This document shows positions 47,173 to 57,959 of a DNA stretch of 64,000 nucleotides, one piece after another; the first letter of the stretch is position 1, and each line of letters starts with the position of its first letter. The DNA comes from Phyllostachys edulis (lineage: Eukaryota; Streptophyta; Magnoliopsida; Poales; Poaceae). The notes beneath the pieces are model-generated. The model worked only from the letters and a program-made list of their open reading frames with translations, made no database searches and was not told the origin of the DNA. A program made the translations under genes and the position numbers. Where the stretch lies: positions 14,356,115-14,420,114 of the forward strand of contig CM070550.1 in NCBI GenBank assembly GCA_036346405.1, read 5' to 3'.

Positions 47173-48378
47173 TAGGGGGAACGAGCCGAGCCGAGCGGCT
47201 CGAGCCCGCTTGCTCGCTCGGATGAACAAGGGGCTCGGCTCGGCTTGTTTTAAACGAGCCAGAGAGGGCTTGGCTCGGGCTCGGAATGGAGCTCGAGCTG
47301 GCTTGAGCGGCTCGCGAGCCCGAGCAAAAGCAGCATCAGACCATCAGTTCGTTCGGCATCAAGAATTCATCCATTCATCTATTCCATTCATCCATTCACA
47401 GATCAACTAATCCATTCACAGATCAAGAAAACAGAAGCAAGCATTCATAGCAAACAAGCAAATCGAAGATCAAAGGCATCAAGCATTCAAGCAGTGCGCA
47501 GTTCTTTCTTGATCTCCTCCATCCTCTTAGGCCACATTGGCTACCGGACGACAAAGACAAGAGAAGGGCGGCGGTGGGGCCGGAGCCCGGAGGACGGCGG
47601 CGAGGAGGAAGGGCGGCGATGATGGCCGCCTGCTGATGGATGGCCTCCACTCGCCTCGATGGCCTCCAGCGCGGGGGGAACCAAGCGAGGTGGAGGCATG
47701 GAGCACGGCCGAGGTGGAGGGCGCGAGGGAGTTGTCGAGGGGGGGGGGTGGAGTTGCCGAGGGACGGGAAAGGGAGGCGGGGGGAGCCGCCGAGGGGCAA
47801 GGGGTGGAGTTGCCGAGGGGACGGGGAAAGGGAGGCGGCAAGGAGCCGCTGGATGGGGCGAAGGGTAGAGTTGCCGAGGGGATGGGGAAAGGAGGCGGCG
47901 GGTGGAGGAGGGAGGCGATGGGCCGGGAGATCCAGAGAGGGGGAGGAGGCGGGCAAGTGAGCTCGCCGAGGGGACGAGGAAAGGGAGGCGGCAAGTGAGC
48001 TGCCGAGGGGGCGAGTGGAGGAGTGGAGGCGATGGGCCGGGGAGAGCCGGAGAGGGAAGGGGAGGCGGTGGGCGGAGCTCGTCGAGGGGGACGAGGAAAG
48101 GGAGGCGGCGGGTGGAGCTGCTGAGGGGAGGCGGCGAGTGGAGGAGACGAGGAGTGGAGGGCTGGAGGCGATGGGGGGATTGGGGAATTTATTCGGTCGG
48201 ACTGGGCTGGGCTTGGGCATTTGCCGTTTGGGCCGAGCCGAGTCTAGCTCGCGAGCCGACTCGAGCTCGGCTCGTTTGTTTAACGAGCTGGACTTGTGGC
48301 TTGGCTCGGCTCGAAAATTAATGAGCCCGAGCTGAGCCATGACGAGCTTGCGAGCCTCGAGTTATTTTTTCAGCCCTA
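47173..48378. mobile_element. non-autonomous hAT-type element
   Basis: This 1,206-bp element starts TAGGGGGAACGAGCC and ends CAGCCCTA, with CGAGCCGAGC-rich inverted ends (47180-47310 and 48230-48360). An 8-bp duplication with one mismatch, GCCACGGG (47165-47172) and GCCATGGG (48379-48386), fits the hAT superfamily. The interior has no transposase; it is a GA-rich repeat block. Confidence 0.85.
47560..48180. repeat. GA-rich minisatellite inside the hAT element
   Basis: Imperfect units of about 50-60 bp are built from GTTGCCGAGGGG, ACGGGGAAAGGGAGGCGG and GGAGCCG or GTGGAG segments, repeated about ten times with variation. It produces a 305-codon Pro/Ser/Leu-rich frame on the minus strand that is not treated as a gene. 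Confidence 0.75.
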
Positions 48379-48559
48379 GCCATGGGTGGTGGCATGACAA
48401 GAGCTTCCCCAACACGGCGTGTGGATAAATATTGCTTTTATCACATCACAAGCAGATAGCGTGACCAAAGAGATCAGAATTGGAAATAAAGTTTGCTGGG
48501 GTTAACGTTAAAATAAAAATTAAAAAAGGTTAATTAATAAAAAAAAATTCTAGATGTAA

Positions 48560-48900
48560 GGGCATTTTAATGTTCATCGATTTAAATTGACATGCAAATA
48601 TTTTACGGGCAAGCTGGAAATCATGTATAGGGCCCTATTGTATTAATTATTATTTGCGCAAATCTGTACGGGCAAGTTGGAAATCATGTACAACTACTAA
48701 TCCTAACCTTCCATTTCGTATCCAATGACACAACTGCCACAAAGCCCATAATAGAACGACCACCGCCGCCTACACAAATGCAAGCAATCCGAGTTCGACC
48801 AGAATCTTAACCGACCACCCAAAACCGTAACCCCGCTGTGAGGGAAAAAAACTGTGGTAAACCCATAACTATTCTCAGAATGCACTTTCCCAGTGGCGAC
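48560..48900. other. no gene; short duplicated phrase
   Basis: ACGGGCAAGCTGGAAATCATGTA near 48605 recurs as ACGGGCAAGTTGGAAATCATGTA near 48669. Otherwise unremarkable AT-rich sequence grading into a GC-richer segment. Confidence 0.5.
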
Positions 48901-48929
48901 CACAACTCGTAGCCGGAACCCTCACGCGC

Positions 48930-49130
48930 CGGCCATGGTGAGCTCCACCTCTCTCTCCGTGTACACATCTCGCTCCTTGTTCTGATCGGCTTATTTCTAA
49001 CTCTCCGCTCTCTCACACAGCTTCTCCATCGCGGTCATCAACGAGAGCGACACCGGCGGCCAATGGGAGCTGCTCGCGCCCACCAAGGAAGCACAGGAAC
49101 GCCTCCTCCTCCCCCCTCATTTCACTCTGG
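48930..49130 (+). pseudogene. fragment of a CABIN1-like gene (5' exon with intron)
   Basis: After an apparent acceptor TCTCACACAG the plus strand reads FSIAVINESDTGGQWELLA and PTKEAQE (about 49023-49100). This matches the N-terminus of plant calcineurin-binding CABIN1-like TPR proteins (FSIA.IND.D....WEPLAPTKEAQEF). The sequence after the exon starts GGAACG, where a donor GGTACG would be expected. No further exon is seen. Retention of an intron edge argues for a DNA-level copy, not a retrocopy. The family call is from memory. Confidence 0.55.
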
Positions 49131-49164
49131 GTATTCGATATCATCATAAAATTTTGGTGGGGTG

Positions 49165-49862
49165 GGACGGAGGGGGTACCTGAGCTGCGGCGAGGCATGG
49201 CGGCGGTTGGAGCGGACGGCGGAGGAAACCTAGACAAGAGGCGGCGCGAGGAGGGGAACGGATGAACAGGGAGAGGAGGCCAACGGGTCGGATGATGAAG
49301 CGGGAGCCACGCCTAGGGTTAGCTTTTATAGCCGCAGAGGGGGGGCTGACTTCTTGTGATGCACTGGGGCATCTTGCAAGACACGCAAACGTCATGTGGG
49401 TCTTATATTGTAGTTACAGTTTATGACAGATGGACCATCGGTGTGGTTGGATGTCAAGATCAGATGGGTCGCCGCCTTGCTTTGGCCGGGAGGTGATCAG
49501 AGCATTATTTTTTAACCATGAGGGGTATACGCTTCGAACACTCTAGATTCCACCAGATGCATCAAAGGGCGGGGGATTTTGGGCATGTTTGATTCGAGGC
49601 CTGAGAGTCGTGCCTGAAAAAAAGTAGTGTCTGAGAGTAGCCTGAGAAGCAGATGATTTTTGTTTGGTCAGGCAAACCTAGAGATATGGTGTTTGGTTGA
49701 TGATACGTGCTTGGAGATAGAAAAAGGAGAGAGAAAGAACTAAAGAGAGAAGCAAAAGAGAGCTGCCTGCCAGGCGTTCATTTTCCACGCCGATCGCCAG
49801 CAATATCCAAGCGAAGCGCCACCAACCACCCAACAGAGTTTTGGTCGTGCAAATCGCTTCCT
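49165..49862. repeat. ~700-bp direct duplication, copy 2
   Basis: Partner of 46165-46860, same orientation, 3.0 kb away. Together the copies bracket the small MULE and the CABIN1-like fragment. Confidence 0.88.
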
Positions 49863-50570
49863 TCAGGAGGTGGTGCAAGCACATGCACGGCGTCGACGAA
49901 GGGGTCACGCCGGGTGACTCGGGGAGGCCGGGGGTGGTCCGAGGCTGCGGGGTGATGGCGGCCGGCGGAGGGGAAGAAGGGACGGCGGCGAGTTGGCCAA
50001 ATGGAAATGGGGAAACGGTGGAGGAAGCTCGGGAACGCATGGTGACGCGCAAGAATTGGCAAGGGCCTCATCGGAGAGGGAGATCGGGGCGGGGCAGCGG
50101 CGGGGAAGAAGGCTCGTGCGGTGATGGTGCAGCTCCAGAGGCAGTTAGAGTTTGATGGGGAGTGGTGGGGTGTTGATGGCGGTAGTAAAGGCGGTGGCAT
50201 GACGTGGGCGGCGGGGACGATGTTGAGGCACAGACGAGCGGGCGACGCTGGCGTTTGGCAGAGGCAGAGGAAGAAGAAAGAAAGGAAGAAGAAAGAAGAT
50301 GGGCCAGTGGGCCGGGGAAAGAAAGGAAATGGCTCGGCCCAAAGCAACAGTGAAATGGATCCACCACCGACACCATTTTCGCAAGGGCATACATGTCTTT
50401 TTACCTCTCTAACGTCTCCTAACAGCTGTCAGACTGATGACAGTGTCATTCTCAAGATTTTAGAGTCTTTAGGGTGTCATTTTGCAATGTGTCACCAAAA
50501 CGATGTCATTTATCTAAATACGAACAAAAGCGATGATACTGAACCTCCCTTATATTTAATGCAATAAGCA
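49863..50570. other. GC-rich stretch, no supported gene
   Basis: Frames over 100 codons occur on both strands, Gly/Arg-rich or Pro/Ser-rich, without conserved motifs, and are attributed to composition. The segment continues directly from duplication copy 2. Confidence 0.45.
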
Positions 50571-51413
50571 CGTTACTGTGCCCACTCAAAAATATTAAAG
50601 ATGAGTATAAGGGAGAAGGCATTGTTAAATATTTGGAGTTTCATAGCTTGTTTGTGATGTTAAATGATCAAATATCATAGGTCTATGTAGGTTAGTGATG
50701 CTGCATAGATGGGAAAAGTCAAAGTTTCAAAATTTTGGTACATTTATGGTAGTCCAACATTTCTGTAACAATCGTTGCAAATTTGTAACAAATACTCAAA
50801 AGTGTCAGGGAGTATAGCTCTTATGTGTCTAACCTGGTGTGTGAGTTGTTACTATAGCAAGATGAAGAGTAGAGAAGTGTGGAGAGGTTCCCATGAAGAA
50901 CTTGCTTTTTCTTCACTTTCTTCTTCTTCTTCTTCTTCTTCTTCTGAACTCTGAAGTGGCATCCTAAAACCTTCAACATGTTTCAGTATTGTCTTTGGTG
51001 CAATTCTTCCATTGTCATTAGTTATTACCTTCCGCCGGCGCCCTCCTCCTCATCGTGAACCCAATTCGGTACGTGACGTGCCGGCCTCTGCCAGATCTTT
51101 GCTTCTTGTTCATGCTATTACCGTTGTAGGAATTTAATTTGGTGGAACAGGTAGGTAGGGTTGGGAGATTCTACCATGATTCTCGGTTGGATTGATGAGC
51201 TTTACGATCGTAGGATTTAATGCTTCATCCCGTTGTTGGGAGTTCGTGGTCACGCGTTGCTCCAAATTTAGGATTTATTTAGTTTGCGCCGTGTAAGCTT
51301 TCCTGAGTTTGTTTGACGACGAGGACTCGAGCAACTTTGGTTTAACCGACGATTTAAGTTAGTTTGCTCGATTTTACCAGACCGCGGTGAAGGACGAGCG
51401 CTTTATAGGAAGA
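50571..51413. other. no recognised gene; (CTT)n run
   Basis: A CTT trinucleotide run of about 30 bp lies at 50915-50945. Around it is unassigned sequence that may include leader of the downstream gypsy remnant. No protein motif. Confidence 0.45.
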
Positions 51414-51612
51414 CTTCCCAAAGAAAGACGATGCCATGCGGCGATAAGCGCCCATAGCTTAGCGTAATGTAATCCATTTCGATTCTTGTATCGGTTTACT
51501 TCGGGTTCGCTATTGTTGCCGATACGAGAACGCCTAATTAGCTAACAAAGAAGATTACTTATGGCAAGAACAGAGAAGATTGCTCATGAGGAGATGAAGT
51601 AAGATAGGAAGG
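51414..51612 (+). repeat. LTR-like segment repeated at 52857
   Basis: Shared blocks with 52857-53030 include GGAAGACTT, GATTCT(C/T)GTATCGG, AAGATTACTTATG, CAAGAACAGAGAAGATTGCT and AGTAAGATAGGA. The copy here has extra bases in its middle. It precedes the integrase remnant and could be the remains of a 5' LTR or of a second element. Confidence 0.6.
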
Positions 51613-51639
51613 TATTCAAGACTTTACATCGCTGCGTGC

Positions 51640-52856
51640 GACCTTCTTCAATTCAAAAGCTAATAATAAGGTTTGCAAATATATTAAAGGTTGTGTAGTC
51701 TGTCAAGAAAATAAAACCGAACATTTGCATCCGTGGGGTCTTCTCCAACCGTTGCGTGTACCTTGGACTGTATGGGAGGATATATCTATGGACTTCATTG
51801 AAGGATTTCCCAAGGTGGGAGGCAAAACAGTTATTTTAACGGTTGTTGACCGTTTTCCAATGTATAGTCATTTCATACCGCTCGGTCATCCGTACACGGC
51901 GAATTTCGTAGCGCAGGCCTTCTTTGATGATATTGTTTGTCTCCATGGTATTCCTTGTTCCATTGTGAGTGATCGTGATCCTGTCTTCACCAGTAATTTT
52001 TGTACTAAACTCTTTCGTCTTGCGGGAATTAAGCTTCACCTTAGCTTGGCCTTTCACCCACAATCCGATGGTCAGTTTGAAGTCGTGAACCTTACGATCG
52101 CTATGTACTTGCGGTGTGTTTGGTACTGTAATCGCCCTAAATAGTGGTTTCAATGGCTTCCTTGGGCGTAATTTTGTTACAATACTTCATATCATTCAAA
52201 TTTTATGTACCACACCCTTTTAGATAGTTTATGGGCGTGATCCTCCTACTTTGTTGACTTATCACCAAAAAGACAAGTGGCGGTACATCAACCGGCAAAG
52301 GGCATGACCATGATGCATTTCACCGAAATTGCGAACGCCTCCTTCAAGCTTAGGATTATATGAAGAACCAAGATGATAAATTGTACCGTGAGATTCACTT
52401 TGAGGTCGGTGAATGGGTTTAGCCGCCTTCATCACCGCATGATTGTTTCCATCATTGACCAACAACGTTCTAAATTGTCTCCTTGTTTTTACGGTCTTTT
52501 TTTGGTGGTAGGACGATTTGGCTCCATTGCTTATTGTCTTCAGCTTCCTTCCAAGGCACATATACATGATGTTTTTCATGTCGCTTTACTCAAAAAGTAT
52601 ATTGGGAAAATTCCTCCGCCTCTGCCGGTTACATTCAAATTGTGCATGATCGTGTGGTTCCTTCACCATTATCAACTGTGCTCGCTCGTCTCAACTGTGG
52701 TACTTGGGAACTACTCGCTCAATGGTTGGGTTGTTCTTTTGCGGATGCGACATGGGAGCGTTTGGATGACTTTCAACAGTTGTTATCCTTGTTCCACTGT
52801 CACCGAGGACGAGCCGCTTTTATGAGACAGAGGTAATGTTGTGGACGCTTTTGTGG
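51640..52856 (+). pseudogene. Ty3/gypsy chromovirus integrase and chromodomain remnant
   Basis: A plus-strand gypsy pol remnant. The zinc-binding end (YIKGCVVCQENKTEHLHPWG) begins near 51675, and the integrase core follows at 51725-52144 (WEDISMDFIEGFPKVGGKT; VVDRF; HGIPCSIVSDRDPVFTSNF; LAFHPQSDGQFEVVN), including the first two catalytic Asp residues. After 52144 frames break. A C-terminal block (FGSIAYCLQLPSKAHIHDVF) is seen at 52510-52570. A chromodomain-like segment (WLGCSFADATWERLDDFQQ) at 52710-52790 ends near 52850. Gag, protease and reverse transcriptase are absent. The sequence style suggests the Reina-like lineage (inference). Confidence 0.78.
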
Positions 52857-53215
52857 GGAAGACTTATCAGTGAAGACAACGCCATACAGGGTGAACGGAA
52901 TCCGCTTGATTCTCGTATCGGGTTTACTTTTGTTCGGGTTTACTACGCAACGATTAGCAAACAAAGCAAGATTACTTATGCAAGAACAGAGAAGATTGCT
53001 CATGGTAGGAGAGGAAGTAAGATAGGATAGCCTCCTTAAGAGATTAGGCGAGAATTCGGTTCTCCTTAAGAGGACATATTAGATACCAAGTTAGTTTCCG
53101 TTTCCAATTCAGTTTGTTTTCTAAAATTTCGCTTGCTTAATCTATATAAGAACAGATGTAAAAGAGGAGAAGGCAACTAAGAAATAAAGAAGCTTTGCCT
53201 CACCAAATTCCACAA
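52857..53215 (+). mobile_element. probable 3' LTR of the plus-strand gypsy remnant
   Basis: It follows the chromodomain region, repeats 51414-51612 in its first part, and contains a promoter-like TCTATATAAG near 53142 with AATAAAG near 53185, as expected for LTR U3 and R. Exact ends were not determined. Confidence 0.55.
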
Positions 53216-54820
53216 AGAAGATCGTGGCCTTGGCTCAAGAGAGAACGATCCGGCCTTCCAAGGGCGATCCTCGCCTTCGCCATCTACCTTTTCCTTCGAA
53301 TTTTATCTTCCACAATCCACGCCACATCATTATGGCTTACCATTTAGTTAATTTGCGAGATTGTAGTGAATTATTGGCTTCCTTGCGTTCTACTATCATG
53401 CCTCTTTGGGCCGAGATAATAGTAGATATTTCGATCCGCCGGTAGAGCTTTTAGTGGATTTTAGTGTAAAGATCCTGTGTTAGGCTTTCTGCTTCCCTAG
53501 CCATTGGCATCCCGTTAAGATGGTTTTTTGGGTTGTCGCCCGTACCATGAACCTTTTGTCTTTCGAGTGGTGAGAAGGGTGTTGTGATGTAATTTGGGAT
53601 TTCAGTAGTTACGATGTGAAGTTATATTTTGCTGCATGCCATGTACATTGTTTATCTTTCTTGGTGAACATTCAAAGTGCGTTGCCTTCTGATAGTTTGT
53701 GTTTTTCATTAGGCTGTCTTAGTTTATTGAATTCATAAACCTTTTTTTTTGTTGTGAACTAAGTTGCTCGACCGATCCAATGGAGCATTTCTACCTCACT
53801 TGTGAGTTGCTCAAATTGAGATGATCTTAGCGAACAGAATTCCATTCTGATTGCACTAGGACATGATTGACTAATCATGTGTGTAGCCTCCAGAAATGTT
53901 GCTGACATTCTTCTGAAGAGTCAAAGACACCTGAATAATGCTTGCTTTAAACTTGTAGGTTCTATTGAAATCCTGTGAAATGGGCATTTTGTTCATATAT
54001 CACTGATTCATGGCACAACGTTAGGTTTAAACATTAAATTGGGTGACAAATAAGTATGTTATGTGGTTTCTTTTGGTGTAGGATTAAGAAACCATATTGG
54101 CGCATTTGTATTTAGCAACTTGTTGGCAATCTTCTAGTTCACACTTGATCCATGAGGCTTTGTTGAAGTTGGCATTTTCCGACTTACTGTCAGGTTGCTA
54201 CTGGTTTCCAGAGTTGCTGATAAGCAACCGCCACTTTATCGTTATTGATATTAATTCTCGCGATGTTCTTCTCACAAGTGCGCATATATGCTTGTAGTTG
54301 GACAATATGCCTAGTGCTTGACAATTAGTTCGTTTGGTGCTTTTAAATTTAGACTTTATGTTTGTCCTTGATTTATACAATCAGGTGGACTAAGAAAAAG
54401 TAATTCAGTTATTAGAAGAATGTCTATATTGGGATGACATGTGATTGAATTATGTACTCTTGATTCCTGAATGCCCTTCTTCAGTTGTTGGGGAGGTTAA
54501 TCAATGGGAGGAAGACCTGATAATGATATACATAGATGAGTTGGACTGAAGGTGGGCATCCTGTATATGATAAGCACAACTCACTTGGACTGAAGTTGGC
54601 ATGATATAAGTTCTATCTAACCAGGGATCCAACGTATAGGAGTCCTTGTCAACTAATTTAACTATTTGCTATATGCCGTGCATTGCTCTTTTCCTCCCAT
54701 ATGAATGGGTTAATATCTAAAGTTGATTGTATCCATATCCATGTTAGATGGGAAGGTAGAGCGTAATATTGGTTGTTTTCCCTGTACTCTTAGTTCAAAT
54801 ATGATCAAGTACACAAGGTT
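53216..54820. other. no recognised gene
   Basis: A 73-codon plus-strand frame at 53224-53445 has no known motif. The remainder is T-rich and intron-like, without confident exons, MITE ends or RNA genes. Confidence 0.4.
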
Positions 54821-54829
54821 GCCTTCTCC

Positions 54830-55470
54830 TCTTTGGGCGGTGGTCGAACGGATTGCATGGCCCGATGGATGTTTTCACGCTCTCCTTCCTCATGGAGGCG
54901 CTATGATGGGGCGGCAGCAACGGCGAGCTCGCCGTCGACCAGATGGTCGTGGCCATCATCAAGGGAATGCGAACGGCCGCGATGTGCTCAACATGTACCA
55001 TGTGGACTACGACGACGTCGTCAAGGTGCTTGCGCTCAACGGGAGCACACCGGCGTCGAGTGTCGGTGGTGGCTGCTGCCGGAGGGAAGCGAAGGTGTGG
55101 TTGTTGCTGGGGTCGTAGTCGTGGCAGCTCGCGCGGTGGCTCGACCGGAGCTGATGAGGAAATGTTCTACAGGAGCTCGCCGAAGTCATGTATTTTGGGG
55201 GGAGAAATCGCGGTGTGGCCGCAGCCAAGGCGAGCCATGCCGGCGTCCGCCGCCTCCGCCGTCCTGTGCTGCCTCCGAGGTCGGCTTGGCCTCGGCGTCC
55301 GTGGCCTCGCCATGCTCCCCGACCCCGTGGACGGCGCCGCGCAGCCGCAGCACCTCCCTTGGACGCAGTGGTTTGCTGTGGATGTGGTGGATGCGAGGTG
55401 GAGTCATGGTGGGATGGGGAAAGTAGGAAAGAGAGGATGGGGAGGGTGTGTCAGGATGATGAGCGGTAGA
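54830..55470 (+). pseudogene. GC-rich coding-like segment, unrecognised
   Basis: The composition rises sharply to coding-like GC. Plus-strand frames include GELAVDQMVVAIIKGM (near 54925) and, one frame over, RDVLNMYHVDYDDVVKVLAL (near 54978-55040). They look like neighbouring pieces of one protein broken by a small indel. I do not recognise the family. Frames after 55060 look like composition only. It may be a captured or decayed exon. An intact gene is unlikely, since no start or onward exons are evident. Confidence 0.35.
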
Positions 55471-55692
55471 AAATTATTTTGATGTAAATCTCAACCAAAC
55501 ACTGTATAGATGAAAGCTTGTTTTAGTTTTTCTGATCCAAACAAAGTAATCTATAAACTCACTGTAACAGAACAACAACTTAAAAATATGTTTTCATAAA
55601 AATCCTACTAAAACCTGTTTTCTGAAAACTAATTTGTAATCTAGGCGATCCAAACAACCACTAAGGTGGCAACAGCCTGTTAGCTGCATTAA

Positions 55693-56139
55693 ATGCATGT
55701 TTGGTTTATGACCCCAAGTAGCCAAACCAAAATTTTGGTAATGCCTTAACACGCCTTGAAAATTTTGGCCGCGCTAGTACGAAAATTGGCCACTTCTTGA
55801 TTAGCAAGCTTCAAATGACCATAACTTCTAAACCGTGTATCTGATTTGTGATCCATTAAAACCGTTGTATTTCTTGTGATTTAATCAACAAAATAAGACC
55901 CATGTTGGCATATTTTAGTGCAAAAAAATAGATGTCATGTGGGTCCACATGACAAAATCTCAATTTGTAGCCCAATTTCGACAAACTTTTGGTGTGGTTG
56001 TAATCCAAACATATCAATTTGTACCCTAATTTCGGCATTGCCCACGAATTGGTAAAGCTAAGATCCATTTTTTTGGCTTAGATTTTGGCCTTGCCAAAAT
56101 TTTGGTCCGACTACCTGGGGTCACAAACCAAACACGCCC
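55693..56139. mobile_element. Tourist-like (PIF/Harbinger) element
   Basis: Ends of about 50 bp are inverted: GCATGTTTGGTTTATGACCCC and CCAAAATTTTGG on the left, with their complements at 56085-56137. TAA flanks both sides (55690-55692 and 56140-56142), the usual target for this superfamily. About 447 bp, AT-rich, no coding capacity. Confidence 0.75.
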
Positions 56140-56149
56140 TAAATTCTTA

Positions 56150-56430
56150 GCTTTTTTATTAACAAGCTTGAAATGATCAGATTTTCTAAACCTCAGATAC
56201 CATTTGTGATCCGTTTGAACCGTTATATTCTTTGTGATTTAATAATCAACAAAACAAGACCCATATTAGCTATATTTTGGTGCAAAAAAAGATGTCATGT
56301 AGGGCCCACGTGCCATACTCACAATTTTGGCACACTTTGGCATGGTTGCAATCCAACCACATCAATTTGTACCCGAATTTCAACATTGCTTGCGAATTGG
56401 TATGGCTACAATCCAAACACCATTTTTTGC
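56150..56430. repeat. second, truncated copy of the Tourist-like element
   Basis: The interior phrases of 55805-56070 recur in the same order: AAGCTT(C/G)AAATGA, TTTGTGATCC, AGATGTCATGT, ATCAATTTGTACCC and GCGAATTGGTA. The inverted ends are missing or decayed. Confidence 0.75.
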
Positions 56431-57937
56431 TCAGGTTTTTGCATTGATAAAATTTGAATTTTGTACATTATTGGCCCCATGAGACCACTCAAATTCCTAA
56501 AGTAGCCCCTCTAACCGCAGAATTCCAATTTTAGCCCCCTCTCTCCTCCTGTTGCGGTCGGGAACAGCAGCAGGGCACCTGTTGCCCTCGAGCACGGCAG
56601 CAAACACCTGCTACCCTCCCCGATGGCAGTAGGCACCTGCTACCGTCCCCCACGGCAGTAGCTCCTCCCCTCCCCGGTGCACGCAAATCCAAGAGGAGAG
56701 AGAAAATCTATTTAAAAACATTTTTTGGAAGAATTTCTAAATATAGAAAATGAGCTCAAAAAATTATGAAAATGTTTGTGGAGCCTCCCAGCAAAGTTTA
56801 CTTGCTTATGTAAATTTTTCAGAATTTTATCAATTATTATTTTTTCTCTAAAATTCATTTAATTATACTGTTTGTAGGAATTTTCTAATATAGAAAACGA
56901 GGTCCAAAAATTATAATTTTTTTCTAGGCTTATTATACATTGTACTTGATTGTGTAATTTTTCCATAATTTTATATGTTCCAAAATTGTCTCGAAAATTA
57001 AGGGTTTAGGTCTCGAAAATTAGGACGAAAGGTTTCAGAAGTTAGGGTTTCATGTGACTTGCAATGTGGGAAATTTAGTACCACATGACTACTCTAGGTA
57101 AGAGACACTCCCTCCTCCGCACATCTGTCGCCCCGTTGCTGCTGTCCCCCCTTGCCCGCAGTGGTCGCTTTTATGGCGTGCCGAATCTCGAGACCCGACT
57201 CCCAATTGATTCGCTCGCGCGCCTCCACCAGCAAGGGTGTTGTGTGACGCTTCATGGCTCCACACTGGTGTTAAACCAAACATATTAGAAACCCTTCCCG
57301 CAAACATGTCCTGTCCATTTAAATACATATAAATACATACTTCAAGTGCATATAAATACATACTTCTCGTGATATACAAAAGATTGTGCCGTTCAAACCA
57401 GTTCAAACATTAAATTTTAAGACTACCATCCTTAATCAATAATAGAGCATGAAAGATTTGTTGCCAACTTGCCATGGCACCACCACCTAATTCTTCATGT
57501 AGCATTTTTGGAATTTTTTGCCGTATTAGCACCTTTTAGGACAATTTTATATGTGTTCTGAAATTGTCTCCAAAATAAAGGATTTAGGTCTCGAAAATTG
57601 GATTTTAGGTTTCAGAAATTAGGGTTTCATGAATTCCCACACAAAGTACTCATAACAGAATTAGGGTTTCGGAAATTAGGGTTTCCAATGGAGTTGTAGT
57701 GTACATGTTCATAGATAAAATTGACGACATTTGAAGCGTACAAACATTACATGATACACGTGCGGGCACGGGTTTATTGCAATCGAGACACTCTTTGTTA
57801 ATTTATCAGTTTATTGTGGATGATATTCTTTAATACTGTATTATACCACAGACTAGATAAGCTTGTGCTTGAACCAACTGAGGGAAATGTTTGGCATGCA
57901 GATGATATAACAATGTGCATGCTATGGTATGTTGTTA
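56431..57937. other. no recognised gene; short palindromic repeats
   Basis: At about 56550-56680, units like GGCAGTAGGCACCTGCTACC recur four times with variation. Elsewhere AT-rich sequence with repeated AAAATTAGGGTTT-like phrases (57000-57060, 57590-57690). A plus-strand frame at 57085-57288 has no known motif. Confidence 0.45.
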
Positions 57938-57959
57938 CACTACTACACATAGGCACATC

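Larger units (their letters stand above)
47050..48466. repeat. 27-bp palindrome array, locus D (interrupted)
   Basis: Units: 47050-47076 (loop CCACCTG), 47086-47112 (right arm decayed), 47123-47149 (arms GGTTACGCCA and TGACGTAACC, loop TTGGTCG), and a split unit, 47159-47172 plus 48387-48399, that totals exactly 27 bp once the hAT element and one target copy are removed. A diverged unit lies at 48439-48466. Starts are spaced 36, 37 and 36 bp. Confidence 0.88.
46967..48550. mobile_element. small MULE-type element with hairpin array, split by a hAT insertion
   Basis: A perfect 9-bp duplication TAGATGTAA flanks it (46958-46966 and 48551-48559). Inverted ends of roughly 80 bp match: TTTTTTATTAATTAA, AGTTAACCCCA and AACTTTATTTCCAATT on the left, and their complements at 48467-48550. 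Without the nested element and its extra target copy the MULE is only about 370 bp. Its interior is almost entirely the 27-bp palindrome array. No coding capacity. Confidence 0.88.

Noticed and set aside
47423..48340. 305-codon minus-strand frame as a gene
   Set aside because: It is Pro/Ser/Leu-rich low complexity created by the GA-rich minisatellite, and it extends into the hAT inverted end.
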